A DNA stretch of 64,000 nucleotides from contig NZ_WLZY01000003.1 of the NCBI RefSeq assembly GCF_010122465.1, forward strand, positions 434,001 to 498,000, written 5' to 3'. Shown one piece after another: positions 7,717 to 17,163 of this stretch; position 1 is the first letter of the stretch, and every line of letters starts with the position of its first letter. The position numbers and the translations under genes are program-made. The stretch comes from Phytoactinopolyspora mesophila (lineage in GTDB: Bacteria > Actinomycetota > Actinomycetes > Jiangellales > Jiangellaceae). The notes under the pieces were generated by a model. That model saw only the letters and a list, made by a program, of their open reading frames with translations. It was not told the origin of the DNA and did no database searches.

Positions 7717-8579
7717 GCGACGCCTCGGCCGTCGCTCTGGCCACCGGTGTAGCCGCGATCGCCGCGGCCTTGCTCGCGGGCCCACCGCCCAGCCTGGTGC
7801 GGTCCCGGCTCGGCGCACCCGCGGCGATACTCACCTCACGGGCTGCGCGACCACACATCGCGGCACCGGTTTCGCCGCCGTGGATCCGTCTGCCACCGCT
7901 ACGCGTCCAGATGATCCTCAGCGCGTGCGCCGGTGCCGTGATCGGGCTCACGGTGGCACCCCCCGGAGGCGTTCTAGTCGGTGCGCTGGCACCTCCCGCG
8001 GGCATCATGATCTGGTCACGACACCGGCGCGGAGCCGTTCTCAGGAAGCGTGCGGCAGACGTGGCCGAAGCTTGTCTCGCGCTGGCCGGCGAGCTTCGCG
8101 CCGGGGTGCCACCAGTACACGCGTTGCGGGCGGTCGCGGCCGAATGGCCTGAGTTGTTCGGACCGGCCGCCGGGAGGGTGGCCGCGGGCGGAGACCCCGC
8201 GGCGGCCCTCCGGAGCACGGCAGCACAGCCCGGTGCTCTACCACTCAAGGCGGTTGCCGCCGCGTGGGAGATCTCCGCCCGTACCGGCGCCTCGCTTTCA
8301 ACCGTGTTGACCGCGGTCACGGACTCTCTGCGCGCGGAGGAATCGGTGCGTCGTGAGGCCGGCTCCCAGCTCGCCTCGGTTCGCGCCACCGCCCGCCTGC
8401 TGGCCTTTCTACCAGTGGCCACCCTGTTGCTGTTCTCCACCAGCGGCACAGAACGAACGCCGGTCGAATTCTTGCTCGGAAGCGCGTATGGGTTGGCCTG
8501 CCTCGCCGCCGCACTCATCTTTATCGCCGCGGGACTGAGCTGGGTGGAGCGGGTGTCCCGAGCAGCCCAGCCCAACTGA
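7713..8579 (+). CDS. tadB: TadB-like secretion F-domain membrane protein
   Basis: A 288-residue inner-membrane platform protein with a type II secretion F domain. Hydrophobic helices lie near the N-terminus, at about residues 65-95, and two close the C-terminus; the cytosolic F domain between them contains LAGELRAGVPPVHALRAV, characteristic of TadB/TadC. With TadC it would form the platform on which TadA works. The ATG at 7713 overlaps the tadA stop as ATGA; an ATG 9 bases earlier is possible. The next gene follows after 14 bp. Confidence 0.88.
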   Translation: MSDASAVALATGVAAIAAALLAGPPPSLVRSRLGAPAAILTSRAARPHIAAPVSPPWIRLPPLRVQMILSACAGAVIGLTVAPPGGVLVGALAPPAGIMIWSRHRRGAVLRKRAADVAEACLALAGELRAGVPPVHALRAVAAEWPELFGPAAGRVAAGGDPAAALRSTAAQPGALPLKAVAAAWEISARTGASLSTVLTAVTDSLRAEESVRREAGSQLASVRATARLLAFLPVATLLLFSTSGTERTPVEFLLGSAYGLACLAAALIFIAAGLSWVERVSRAAQPN

Positions 8580-8593
8580 ACGGACAACCACCG

Positions 8594-9379
8594 GTGCTTA
8601 CACTCGCCGCTGTGCTCAGCGCGGCCGCCGCTGTCCTGCTCGCTACTGGCCAGCTGGGAGCTGAGTCCCGTCTCGAGAGAATCGTGCCTGCCCGGGCTCC
8701 GCGGCCGGACGGCGTGACGGCCTGGCCCCGCGCTCAGGCAGCAGGCAGCACACACCGGGATTCCGCGGCAACCGGGCCGCTCAGCTCACGCCGGGCACGC
8801 GGCCTCGCGGCTGTGCTCGCCGGCACTTCGGGCGGCGTCCTCGTCGGCGGTGGCTTCGGCCTACTCGTCGCCCCCTTGGCCGCGGTAGGTACCTGGATCG
8901 GGTTGGGCAGGCTCGAACCGGCGGCCCTCGCCCGCCGCCGGGAACAGTGCGCAGCCCAGCTTCCTCTAGCCCTGGATCTCCTCTCGGCCGCGCTCGCGGC
9001 CGGCTGCCCTCCGGTCCATGCGGTAGAACATGTCGGGCGAGCCTTGGACGATCCTTTGGGGCGGATCCTTGTTCTTGCCGCCGCCGCGGCCCGGGTCGGC
9101 GGCGATCCGGCCCGTGCCTGGTCTTCTCTGGAAGGGGACCCCGTACTGCGGCCGCTCGGCCGTGCGCTGAGGTCGGCGACCCTTCGGGGTATCTCCCCCA
9201 CGGCGGCTCTGCAGAGGGCCGCACAGGATGCTCGGGAAGCGGCCCGCCGGACCGCGGAGACCCGAGCCCGCGCTGTCGGCACCCGGGCGGCGGCTCCCCT
9301 CGGCCTGTGCTTCCTGCCGGCGTTCGTGCTGCTGGGCATCGTGCCGGTAGTAGCTACCTCCGGCCTGCCACTGCCCTGA
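8594..9379 (+). CDS. tadC: TadC-like secretion F-domain membrane protein
   Basis: A 261-residue second platform protein. It has a hydrophobic N-terminus, a pair of hydrophobic stretches at about residues 70-100, the F-domain segment LDLLSAALAAGCPPVHAVEHV, and a closing hydrophobic helix (GLCFLPAFVLLGIVPVVAT). The sequence parallels TadB. The start is a GTG at 8594 without a strong ribosome site, consistent with coupling to tadB. No transcription terminator is obvious after it, so the downstream pilin genes may be read through. Confidence 0.85.
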   Translation: MLTLAAVLSAAAAVLLATGQLGAESRLERIVPARAPRPDGVTAWPRAQAAGSTHRDSAATGPLSSRRARGLAAVLAGTSGGVLVGGGFGLLVAPLAAVGTWIGLGRLEPAALARRREQCAAQLPLALDLLSAALAAGCPPVHAVEHVGRALDDPLGRILVLAAAAARVGGDPARAWSSLEGDPVLRPLGRALRSATLRGISPTAALQRAAQDAREAARRTAETRARAVGTRAAAPLGLCFLPAFVLLGIVPVVATSGLPLP

Positions 9380-9527
9380 GTTCGAGTGCCGCCTTCTCGA
9401 GCCACAGCTACGTGATCGGTGCCGGTCAGACCTGCGTCGCCGCCCGGCGACGGATGGTCGGCGCCGGTGCCGGATGGCATCGAATGAAGCCGCTTCGTCC
9501 ACAGTCCGAGGCAGCTTCGCGCGGGAG

Positions 9528-9536
9528 TTATCCACA
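9528..9536 (+). promoter_or_regulatory. DnaA-box-like sequence in the tadC-pilin gap
   Basis: A third perfect TTATCCACA in the window, within the 262-bp gap before the pilin-like gene, in the same orientation as the pair upstream of ssd. I see no other element in this gap. Function is inferred from the motif alone. Confidence 0.35.
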
Positions 9537-9641
9537 TTCTCGGATCGCCTCTGTCCTGGGCGTTCGCCAGAAAGCAGGCTGGCTGGAGCGCCGCAAAGGG
9601 CGGGCTCCGAACCGGCCGGCTGCCGGAACCAGGAGGTACCA

Positions 9642-9827
9642 ATGTTCACGATCATCAACCGGCTGGCCCGCAAGGCCGAAGACGGCATGTCCACGGCGGA
9701 ATACGCTGTCGGCACCGTCGCTGCCTGTGGATTCGGTGGTGTCCTGTACAAGTTGCTGACAAGCGAGCCGATTCAAGAAACCCTGAGAGAGGTCATCTCG
9801 CGGGCGTTCTCGGTCTTCGGCGGATGA
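9642..9827 (+). CDS. DUF4244 protein, Flp-pilin-like subunit
   Basis: A 61-residue protein starting after a perfect AGGAGG (9631-9636). Residues about 12-40 read EDGMSTAEYAVGTVAACGF and continue as one hydrophobic helix. The Gly before a Met-Ser/Thr-x-x-Glu at the start of the helix resembles the cleavage region of Flp pilins with the conserved Glu at +5. It matches the DUF4244 family found in actinobacterial tad loci, so it is the likely major pilin or pseudopilin. Its stop overlaps the next TadE-like gene by 4 bp. No prepilin peptidase is encoded in this window. Confidence 0.85.
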   Translation: MFTIINRLARKAEDGMSTAEYAVGTVAACGFGGVLYKLLTSEPIQETLREVISRAFSVFGG

Positions 9828-10237
9828 CCACTACGACGAGGCGCCGGCGACTCCAATCCCGCCGGCGCCCGGCGCGAGGGGATCCGGCCCACCAGAACGA
9901 GCGGGGAATGGTGACGTCCGAGATCGCCACCGCGCTTCCAACGTTGGCGGTCGTGCTGGTGATGGCGATCTGGGGCGTTGGCTATGCCTCGGCCCAGCTT
10001 CGCTGCACCGACGCCGCACGTGAGGCGGCCCGTGCCGCGGCGCGTGGTGAGGACATGGCCACGGTGATCGAGATTGCCCAGGCGGTCGCACCTGGCCACG
10101 CCGAAGTCGATGTGCGGCGGGAGAACGGGATGATCACCATCGAGGTCCGCGCCACGGCAGCAGCGCCACCTCCGCTCGGCTCTTTCCTGGAGCCGACCGT
10201 GCGCGGCCGGGCGGTGGCGCTCGAGGAGTGGCCGTGA
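9824..10237 (+). CDS. TadE-like pseudopilin
   Basis: A 137-residue protein with a very basic N-terminus (residues 1-27) and then GMVTSEIATALPTLAVVLVMAIWGVGYA, a TadE-type single membrane helix with the Glu near its start. The rest, about 80 residues including AQLRCTDAAREAARAAARGE, is predicted outside the membrane. TadE proteins are minor pilin-like components of tad systems. It overlaps genes on both sides by 4 bp (ATGA and GTGA), placing it in one operon with the pilin. Confidence 0.85.
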   Translation: MTTTTRRRRLQSRRRPARGDPAHQNERGMVTSEIATALPTLAVVLVMAIWGVGYASAQLRCTDAAREAARAAARGEDMATVIEIAQAVAPGHAEVDVRRENGMITIEVRATAAAPPPLGSFLEPTVRGRAVALEEWP

Positions 10238-10599
10238 CGAGTTCGCCTGGCAAACGTGGCGAACGCGGGGCGGGATCGGTGCTGATTCTCATCACCGTGA
10301 TGGTCGTGACGGCTGCTTTCCTGGCCGTTGCCCTCCTGGCGTCGGGTGTCTCCGCCCGGCGCCAGGCCGCCGCCGCGGCTGATCTGGCAGCCATAGCGGC
10401 GGCTGCGCGCGTCTACGAAGGCCCTGCGGCAGCGTGTGCCACGGCTGAGAGTGTTGCCACCGCCAACAACGCGAGCCTGCGAGACTGCGTGGTGGACGGT
10501 CACGAGGTCGAAGTCCAGGTCCGGGTGTCCGTCACGGGCGGCGCAGCGGCGTGGGTGTCCCATCAAGACCGGCGCGCACGCGCCGGCGCGGGACACTAG
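10234..10599 (+). CDS. TadE-like helicase/secretion neighbourhood protein
   Basis: A 121-residue protein with one N-terminal membrane helix (GSVLILITVMVVTAAFLAV) followed by an Ala-rich external segment, RRQAAAAADLAAIAAAARV, typical of the Rv3654c-type TadE-like family (also the TadG N-terminal pattern). Two cysteines in the external part could pair. GTG 10234 is chosen because it overlaps the previous stop as GTGA and has GAGGAG 6 bases upstream; GTG 10228 is the alternative. It ends the rightward tad operon; the next genes converge. Confidence 0.82.
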   Translation: MTSSPGKRGERGAGSVLILITVMVVTAAFLAVALLASGVSARRQAAAAADLAAIAAAARVYEGPAAACATAESVATANNASLRDCVVDGHEVEVQVRVSVTGGAAAWVSHQDRRARAGAGH

Positions 10600-10623
10600 C
10601 TGTACTCAGCCACGCACCCGTGC

Positions 10624-11502
10624 CTAGGCTTCCGGCGCTTCCTGCGGGCGTGGATTGGTGCGTACAGCACCAATACACGCCAGCACCACGCAGCCGATTG
10701 CGGCCCACTCGCGCAACTGGAGGATCTCACCGAGCAAGATCAACCCCACCATCGCGGCAACCACCGGCTCGAGGCTCATCAAGATGCCGAAGGTCTTCGC
10801 CGGAATCCGGCGTAGCGCTTCGAGTTCCAGGGTGTACGGAATGGCTGAGGACAGCAGGCCGACGGCAACGGCCACGGCTACCAGATGCGGCTGCCACATC
10901 TGGGCGCCGCCCTCGACGAGACCGATCGGCGCCACCACAACCATTCCCACCGTACTGGCGACGGCCAGGCCGGACGAACCTTCGAACCTGCGGCCCGTCT
11001 CGACGCTGAGGAGGATGTACGCGGCCCACCCCGCGGCGGCCACCAGCGCGAAGATGACTCCGACCGGGTCCAGATCGTCCGCGCTGCCTCGGGTGAGCAA
11101 GAGGACACCCAAGGCGGCGAGTGCCACCCAGGCGACATCGATCCGCCGGCGGGAGAACGCCACGGACACACCCAACGGTCCGAGGAACTCGATGGTCACG
11201 GCGATTCCGAGCGGAATTCTCGAGAACGACTGATAGATGGCGAAGTTCATCGTCGCTAGTGAGAGCCCGAATCCCACCAGAACCATCGTGCCGGCACGGT
11301 CGATCCGCGGCAGCCACGTACGGATGAGCTTGCGGGCGAGGATCCCCAAGATCACCGTAGACGTCAGCAACCGCATGAACACGACCGCGCTGGGCGGCAT
11401 CTGGTCGAACAGACCTTTCGCGATACCAGCACCGAGCTGAACCGAGACGATGCCACCAAGGACAAGTGCGGGTGCCGGAAGTGAGCGCCACAGCTGATTC
11501 AT
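10624..11502 (-). CDS. EamA/DMT-family exporter, RhtA-like
   Basis: A 292-residue inner-membrane transporter with about ten hydrophobic helices arranged as two EamA repeats. Helix 1 VLGGIVSVQLGAGIAKGLF and the second-repeat segment PYTLELEALRRIPAKTFGILMSLEPVVAA closely resemble the RhtA threonine/homoserine exporter group, so amino acid export is inferred. Its start overlaps the helicase stop by 4 bp (ATGA), so the two are cotranscribed. It converges on the tad operon. Confidence 0.88.
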   Translation of the reverse strand: MNQLWRSLPAPALVLGGIVSVQLGAGIAKGLFDQMPPSAVVFMRLLTSTVILGILARKLIRTWLPRIDRAGTMVLVGFGLSLATMNFAIYQSFSRIPLGIAVTIEFLGPLGVSVAFSRRRIDVAWVALAALGVLLLTRGSADDLDPVGVIFALVAAAGWAAYILLSVETGRRFEGSSGLAVASTVGMVVVAPIGLVEGGAQMWQPHLVAVAVAVGLLSSAIPYTLELEALRRIPAKTFGILMSLEPVVAAMVGLILLGEILQLREWAAIGCVVLACIGAVRTNPRPQEAPEA

Positions 11503-13787
11503 TCCAGCAGCACTCCGAGTAACCGCAATGCACCGGCCTTGTCCAGCGGTTCATTGCCATTGCCACACTTCGGCGACTGCACGCACGACGGACACCCCTG
11601 ATCGCACGGACAGCCGGCGATCGTCTCATGCGTCGCACGCAGCCATTCGGCTGCCGCGTGATAGCCGCGTTCGGCGAATCCAGCGCCACCCGGATGGCCG
11701 TCATGGACGAAGACGGTCAGCAATCCGGTGTCGGCATGCCGCACCGTTGACAATCCGCCCACGTCCCACCGGTCGCAGCTCGCGATCAAGGGCAGCATCC
11801 CGATCGAGGCGTGCTCGGCCGCGTGCGCCGCTCCCGCCGCATCCGCCTCATCGACCCCGGCGGCGGCCACGACGTCGTCCGGAAGCGTCCACCACACCGC
11901 GCGGGTTCGCAGCCGCCGCGCCGGCAGGTTCAGCGGCTCGCTGCCGATGACCTGCCCGGTTCCGAGTAATCGCTTCGTGTATCCGACCACCTGGCTGGTC
12001 ACCTCGACGTCACCGAGAACGAGCCGGGCGGGCCCGAAGCGCTGCGACTCCGACTCGGTGATCACCGAGGTGTCGGTGACCTCCTGCGCCGTTGTCGTGT
12101 AGTCGGGCGCGTCTCTCTCCAGGAGCGCAATTCCAGCATCCACTTCCAGATCCCGCACGACGTACGTTTCCCCCTGATGTACGTACACCGCTCCGGTGTG
12201 AACGCTGTGGTGCGCACGCCCGGCGTCAGCGGTGCCGAGGACCCGTCCGGTCTCCGGCTCGACCAACGTCACCAACCCCCCGGCCCCTCTGAGGTCAGCG
12301 AGGTCAGCCGCACGGTCTCGTTTGGTCCAGTGCCACCGGGGCCGATTGGTCCCACGGCGCCGGAGCTGCCCGGCTGCCTCGAGATCGGCCACGACCTCTG
12401 GAGCGCCGGGGCCGAATATCTCGACGTCAGCCTCGGACAGCGACTTCTCCGCGGCGGCAGCGCACAGGTGCGGCGCCAGCACATAAGGATTGTTCGGATC
12501 CAGCACGGTAGCTTCCACCGGCCGTCCGAAGATCACTTCAGGGTGATGAACCACGTACGAGTCGAGCGGGTCGTCGCTGGCGATCAGCACCGCCACGGAA
12601 TCGCGACCGGCTCTCCCGGCACGGCCCGATTGCTGCCACAACGAGCCCAGGGTCCCTGGCCAGCCGGCGATCAACACCGCGTCGAGGCCGCTGATGTCCA
12701 CCCCCAACTCCAGGGCCGTAGTGGCGGCCACACCACGCAGCTGCCCCGTCTGCAGGGCCTCCTCGAGGGCACGCCTCTCGTGAGCCAGGTAGCCGGCGCG
12801 GTATGACGCAACCCGGGAAGAAAGCTCCGGATCCACTGGCTGCAACGCTGTCCGGGTGAGCTCAGCCACTGTCTCGGCCGCTCGCCGTGAACGGACGAAT
12901 GCCACCGTTCTCGCATCCGCCACGATGAGATCAGCCAGCAGGTCGGCGGTCTCCGCCAGCACGCCACGCCGCTTCGGGCGCTCGCCCGAGGAAGCCTGCC
13001 AAGGTGGTTCCCACAAGACGAACGACGTGGCGCCCCTGGGTGAGGCGTCATCGGTGACGGCCTCCGCCGGCCGGCCGGTGAGCAGCTCCGCCGTGGCCGC
13101 GGGGTCGGCCGACGTCGCCGACGCCAGGACAAACGTCGGGTCCGCGCCGTAGGCGTTGCAGATCCGTCGCAGCCTGCGCAGCACCTGCGCGACGTGTGAG
13201 CCGAACACACCGCGGTACTCGTGGCATTCGTCGACCACCACGAACCGCAACGCGCGCAGGAACCCAGCCCAGCGGTGATGCCCCGGCAACACGGATCGAT
13301 GCAGCATGTCCGGATTGGTCAGGATGTACGTGGCATGGCTCCTGGCCATGATCCGCAGCTCGGCCGGAGTGTCGCCGTCGTACGTCGCGGCGACGATGTC
13401 GGGAACTGCTAGTTCGTCGAGAGCGCGCAGTTGGTCGGCCGCCAATGCCTTAGTCGGCGAAATGTACAGCGTCGTGCCGCCTTGTCGCCGGCCGCCACGA
13501 GCGGCGGTGAGCGCGGGCATCAGGTAGGCCATCGACTTGCCGGAGGCCGTACCGGTGGCCAGCGCGACTGACGTGCCGGCCCACGCGAGTTCCGCGGCGG
13601 CGGCCTGATGCGACCACGGCGCCGGGATACCCGACGCGACGTAGCGTTCGCGCACCACCGGATCGAGCCAGCCTGGCCACCCAGCGAGGCGAGACGGACG
13701 CGACGGTATGGACTCCACATGCGTGACCCGGCCATGCCGGGTAGGGCCGGCCAGCAGCGTCTCGAGGAGGTCAGTGGTGCCACGCAC
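11499..13787 (-). CDS. DECH-box helicase with C-terminal zinc cluster (MrfA-like)
   Basis: A 762-residue superfamily 2 helicase of the group conserved beside tad genes in actinobacteria. Walker A is ATGTASGKS at about residues 78-85, motif II is VVDECHEY, motif III is SATSADPA. The second RecA domain carries QSGRAGRAGR. The C-terminal region is the DUF1998-type domain with four cysteines in CPCDQGCPSCVQSPKCGN. Relatives (Mrf1/SftH group, MrfA in Bacillus) are implicated in mitomycin-type DNA damage repair; a direct link with secretion is unproven. The start is a GTG near the end of a 280-bp gap that holds no other gene I recognise. Confidence 0.92.
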   Translation of the reverse strand: MRGTTDLLETLLAGPTRHGRVTHVESIPSRPSRLAGWPGWLDPVVRERYVASGIPAPWSHQAAAAELAWAGTSVALATGTASGKSMAYLMPALTAARGGRRQGGTTLYISPTKALAADQLRALDELAVPDIVAATYDGDTPAELRIMARSHATYILTNPDMLHRSVLPGHHRWAGFLRALRFVVVDECHEYRGVFGSHVAQVLRRLRRICNAYGADPTFVLASATSADPAATAELLTGRPAEAVTDDASPRGATSFVLWEPPWQASSGERPKRRGVLAETADLLADLIVADARTVAFVRSRRAAETVAELTRTALQPVDPELSSRVASYRAGYLAHERRALEEALQTGQLRGVAATTALELGVDISGLDAVLIAGWPGTLGSLWQQSGRAGRAGRDSVAVLIASDDPLDSYVVHHPEVIFGRPVEATVLDPNNPYVLAPHLCAAAAEKSLSEADVEIFGPGAPEVVADLEAAGQLRRRGTNRPRWHWTKRDRAADLADLRGAGGLVTLVEPETGRVLGTADAGRAHHSVHTGAVYVHQGETYVVRDLEVDAGIALLERDAPDYTTTAQEVTDTSVITESESQRFGPARLVLGDVEVTSQVVGYTKRLLGTGQVIGSEPLNLPARRLRTRAVWWTLPDDVVAAAGVDEADAAGAAHAAEHASIGMLPLIASCDRWDVGGLSTVRHADTGLLTVFVHDGHPGGAGFAERGYHAAAEWLRATHETIAGCPCDQGCPSCVQSPKCGNGNEPLDKAGALRLLGVLLE

Positions 13788-14067
13788 GCCCGAAAGTCTT
13801 TCATCCGTGGTTCAATTCGGTGAGAGTGGAACCGGTGTGACGGCGCGATCGTCCAAGAGATCACGTCAGCAAAAGGGGGAGGATCCGGTGGGTCAGGCGA
13901 AGCGGTCCGAGGCTAATGTTGGCGGATCGTGCAGCGCCGCACACCAGGCACGACGCGGTGCCTGGATCGGACCACCGAGGCCGGCTGGCGGCGACACCGC
14001 ACATGATCGTCGGGTAGTCACGTATGTGCAAAGCAGTGGCCCGTCGTGACCGATCTGGAGGCTGTTC

Positions 14068-14418
14068 GTGGACCTGTCGTTGTCGACTCGTGTTGAAAGC
14101 GGCCCCTGGGGTGACCGGAGCGTCGTCGATGTCGCCGGTGAGATCGACGTGTACACCGCTCCCAAACTTCGGGAGCAGTTGGTGGAAATCGTCGACGCCG
14201 GTCAGTACCACATCATCGTGGACATGCACGGCGTCGAGTTCCTCGACTCCACGGGGCTAGGGGTACTGGTCGGCGGCTTGAAGCGCGTCCGCCAACACGA
14301 TGGCTCTCTCCGGCTCGTCCGGGTACAGGAGCGGATCCTGAAGATCTTTCGAATCACCGGGCTGACCAAGGTTTTTCCGATTCACGACACTCTCGAGGAA
14401 GCTCTGGCCGGCGAATGA
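14068..14418 (+). CDS. STAS-domain anti-sigma factor antagonist
   Basis: A 116-residue single-domain STAS protein. The start GTG is preceded by GGAGG at 14057-14061. The segment [19 protein letters not shown] contains the DST motif whose serine or threonine is phosphorylated by an anti-sigma kinase in the SpoIIAA/RsbV family. It therefore should act in a partner-switching cascade controlling an alternative sigma factor. No kinase or sigma gene is in the window, so the partners are elsewhere. It lies alone between the divergent helicase and hppA. Confidence 0.92.
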   Translation: MDLSLSTRVESGPWGDRSVVDVAGEIDVYTAPKLREQLVEIVDAGQYHIIVDMHGVEFLDSTGLGVLVGGLKRVRQHDGSLRLVRVQERILKIFRITGLTKVFPIHDTLEEALAGE

Positions 14419-14572
14419 ACTAGTGCGTGCCGGTACGTACCATCCAACTGATGTGGCGCATCCGCGAAGACTCGTATCTATCCCGGCGTTGACGCCCACC
14501 GGCACCCCCGGAGCTGGTCGATAAAGGCCGCCTCGGCCTACCCCGATGTGCAACTGACCGGGCGCGGCATCT

Positions 14573-14602
14573 AGACTCCCGGACCAGTCGGGCCGGGAGT
14601 CT
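14573..14602 (+). terminator. Perfect hairpin between STAS gene and hppA
   Basis: AGACTCCCGG at 14573-14582 pairs exactly with CCGGGAGTCT at 14593-14602 around a 10-nt loop. It lacks a T-run afterwards (GTGTGGGG follows), so it may terminate weakly, as is common in G+C-rich actinobacteria, or act as a leader structure for hppA. Confidence 0.5.
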
Positions 14603-14716
14603 GTGTGGGGATCCGGCCCTGTTGCAGTAGTCCATGATCTCGTGGCGGCTGCCTTCAGCCGTGCCGGGATCTCCCCGATCACCGCCTTCGCCCGAGGGCT
14701 ACGTCAAGGAGGACGA

Positions 14717-17017
14717 ATGACCGGGCCCATTTACACAGCCGACGGAGTATCCGTCTCTTTATCCGGCGGGAACCTGTCGTACATAGTCGTGGTAGCGCTT
14801 ATTGCGCTGGCGGCACTTGTCATGGCCGCGCTGTTCCGGCGCGAGGTGCTTGCCGCCGACGAGGGCACCGAGAACATGCGCAAGATCGCGCACGCCGTAC
14901 AAGAAGGCGCCTCGGCTTACCTGAACCGGCAGTTCAAGACGCTCGGTATCTTTGCCATCCTGGTTTTCGCCCTGTTGTTCCTGCTCCCGGGTGATCCCGG
15001 AGTGCGGATCGGCCGTTCGATCTTCTTCCTGGTGGGCGCCGGATTCTCGGCGGCCGTGGGCTACCTCGGCATGTGGCTGTCCACCCGGGCCAACGTGCGA
15101 GTCGCCGCTGCCGCCCGCGACAACCAGCGGGAACCGGCGATGCGGTTGGCCTTCCGAACCGGTGGCGTCGTCGGTATGGCCACCGTCGGCCTGGGTCTCT
15201 TCGGCGCCGCACTGGTGGTGTTGCTCTACCGCGGCGATGCGCCGATGGTGCTGGAAGGCTTTGGCTTCGGCGCCGCACTGCTGGCGATGTTCATGCGTGT
15301 TGGTGGCGGCATCTTCACCAAAGCCGCGGATGTCGGCGCAGACCTGGTCGGCAAAGTCGAGCAAGGTATCCCCGAGGACGACCCCCGCAACGCCGCGACC
15401 ATCGCCGACAACGTCGGTGACAACGTCGGCGACTGCGCGGGTATGGCGGCCGACCTCTTCGAGTCATACGCGGTGGTGCTCGTCGCGGCGCTGATTCTCG
15501 GGTCCGCGGCGTTCGGCGCCGAGGGCCTCGTCTTCCCGCTGATCGTTCCGGCTATCGGAACGCTGACGGCCGTCCTTGGCATCTACCTCACCAAGGCGCG
15601 CGTTGGAGAGAGCGGCCTGACCAGCATCAATCGGGCATTTTATCTATCAGCTGGACTCGGGGCCATACTGTCGGCCATTGCGGCCTACGCTTACCTGCCG
15701 GGCACATTCCAGCAGCTCGACGGCGGTATCGGCGACCACGACGGAGACCCGCGACTGCTCGCCGCGCTCGCCGTGCTCATCGGTGTAGTCCTGGCCGGCC
15801 TGATTCTGTTGCTCACCGGTTACTTCACCGGAACAGACAAGAAGCCCACCCAGGACGTCGGTCGAACCTCTCTGACCGGCCCGGCAACAGTGATCCTGTC
15901 CGGATTCGCTCTAGGACTCGAGTCGGCGGTGTACACGGCACTGGTCGTGGCAGCCGCGGTTTACGGCACGTTCCTCCTGGGCGGCGGCTCGCTGCTGCTG
16001 TCGCTGTTCCTGATCGCTTTGGCTGGCACCGGCCTGCTGACGACCGTCGGGGTCATCGTCGCCATGGACACGTTCGGTCCGGTCGCGGACAACGCCCAGG
16101 GAATCGCCGAGATGTCGGGCGACGTCGAGGGCGAGGGCGCGCAGCTGCTCACCGAGCTCGACTCCGTGGGCAACACCACCAAGGCCGTCACGAAGGGCAT
16201 CGCGATCGCGACGGCGGTGCTGGCCGCCACGGCGCTCTTCGGTTCCTACATGGACGTCATCATGCGTGAGCTACGCGAAGTCGGAGCCACCTTGGACGCC
16301 CACGACTCCTTCGTCCTGGAGATCTTCTCGCCGAACGTTCTGGTCGGCGTGCTGATCGGCGCCTGTGTGGTGTTCCTCTTCGCCGGATTGGCGATCAACG
16401 CCGTCGGCCGGGCTGCCGGCGCCGTCGTGTTCGAGGTTCGCCGTCAGTTCCGCGACGACCCGGGCATCATGGCCGGAACCACTCGACCCGAGTACGGCCG
16501 AGTGGTGGACATCGTCACCAAGGACTCGCTCCGTGAGCTCGCGACCCCGGGCCTGCTGGCCGTGTTGGCCCCCATCTCGGTCGGCTTCGGTTTGGGTATC
16601 GGCGCACTGGCGGGCTTCCTCGGTGGTGCCATCGCGTCCGGCATGCTGATGGCGGTTCTGCTGGCCAACTCCGGTGGAGCGTGGGACAACGCCAAGAAAC
16701 TCGTCGAAGACGGTCACCACGGCGGCAAGGGTTCACCTGCCCATGACGCGACCGTGATCGGCGACACCGTCGGCGACCCGTTCAAGGACACCGCCGGTCC
16801 GGCGATCAACCCGCTGCTGAAGGTGATGAACCTGGTCTCGGTTCTGATCGCCCCGGCGATCGTCGTCATGACAGTCGGCGCCGACGCCAACGACGGTCTG
16901 CGGTACACGATCGCCATCGTCGCCGCGCTGATCATCGTGGCGTCCGTGTGGATCTCCAAGCGGCGCTCGACCGTCATCTCGGACGAGCAACCCGCCCGCG
17001 AGAACGTCTCCGCCTAG
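14717..17017 (+). CDS. hppA: K+-independent proton-pumping pyrophosphatase
   Basis: A 766-residue membrane pump that couples hydrolysis of pyrophosphate to proton export. About 16 hydrophobic helices are visible. The substrate-binding signature DVGADLVGKVEQGIPEDDPRN is followed by acidic motifs NVGDNVGDCAGMAADLF; the C-terminal partner motif is DNAKK plus GDTVGDPFKDTAGPA. The segment GNTTKAVTKG has Lys where K+-requiring enzymes have Ala, marking the K+-independent subclass. ATG 14717 has AAGGAGG just upstream; a frame extension to 14603 is not family-like. A strong terminator follows. Confidence 0.97.
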   Translation: MTGPIYTADGVSVSLSGGNLSYIVVVALIALAALVMAALFRREVLAADEGTENMRKIAHAVQEGASAYLNRQFKTLGIFAILVFALLFLLPGDPGVRIGRSIFFLVGAGFSAAVGYLGMWLSTRANVRVAAAARDNQREPAMRLAFRTGGVVGMATVGLGLFGAALVVLLYRGDAPMVLEGFGFGAALLAMFMRVGGGIFTKAADVGADLVGKVEQGIPEDDPRNAATIADNVGDNVGDCAGMAADLFESYAVVLVAALILGSAAFGAEGLVFPLIVPAIGTLTAVLGIYLTKARVGESGLTSINRAFYLSAGLGAILSAIAAYAYLPGTFQQLDGGIGDHDGDPRLLAALAVLIGVVLAGLILLLTGYFTGTDKKPTQDVGRTSLTGPATVILSGFALGLESAVYTALVVAAAVYGTFLLGGGSLLLSLFLIALAGTGLLTTVGVIVAMDTFGPVADNAQGIAEMSGDVEGEGAQLLTELDSVGNTTKAVTKGIAIATAVLAATALFGSYMDVIMRELREVGATLDAHDSFVLEIFSPNVLVGVLIGACVVFLFAGLAINAVGRAAGAVVFEVRRQFRDDPGIMAGTTRPEYGRVVDIVTKDSLRELATPGLLAVLAPISVGFGLGIGALAGFLGGAIASGMLMAVLLANSGGAWDNAKKLVEDGHHGGKGSPAHDATVIGDTVGDPFKDTAGPAINPLLKVMNLVSVLIAPAIVVMTVGADANDGLRYTIAIVAALIIVASVWISKRRSTVISDEQPARENVSA

Positions 17018-17040
17018 CCAGATAACCGAACAGCAACCCT

Positions 17041-17087
17041 AAGTGATCGTCTGGGGCCGCAAGCGGCTCCAGACGATCACTTTGTTG
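17041..17087 (+). terminator. Rho-independent terminator after hppA
   Basis: A 20-bp stem, 17041-17060 with 17063-17082, containing only one G-T pair and a minimal loop, followed by TTTGTT. The arms begin AAGTGATCGTCTGG, so the arm start resembles the TGATCG arms of the 89-bp palindromes nearby. It ends the hppA transcript 23 bp after the stop. Confidence 0.85.
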
Positions 17088-17163
17088 GGGCCCGTCATAC
17101 GTTCCGTGGCTGCGTTGACGCGTGTCGTGGCTGGGAAACCTGTGGATACATCTCAAGCCTTCC

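Noticed and set aside
11499-13787. Helicase as part of a phage-defence island
   Set aside because: The neighbourhood is the conserved actinobacterial tad/helicase cluster and no nuclease, methylase or other defence gene adjoins.
13861-14229. 122-codon minus-strand frame before the STAS gene
   Set aside because: Overlaps the STAS gene, lacks a ribosome site and has no coding-like codon pattern.
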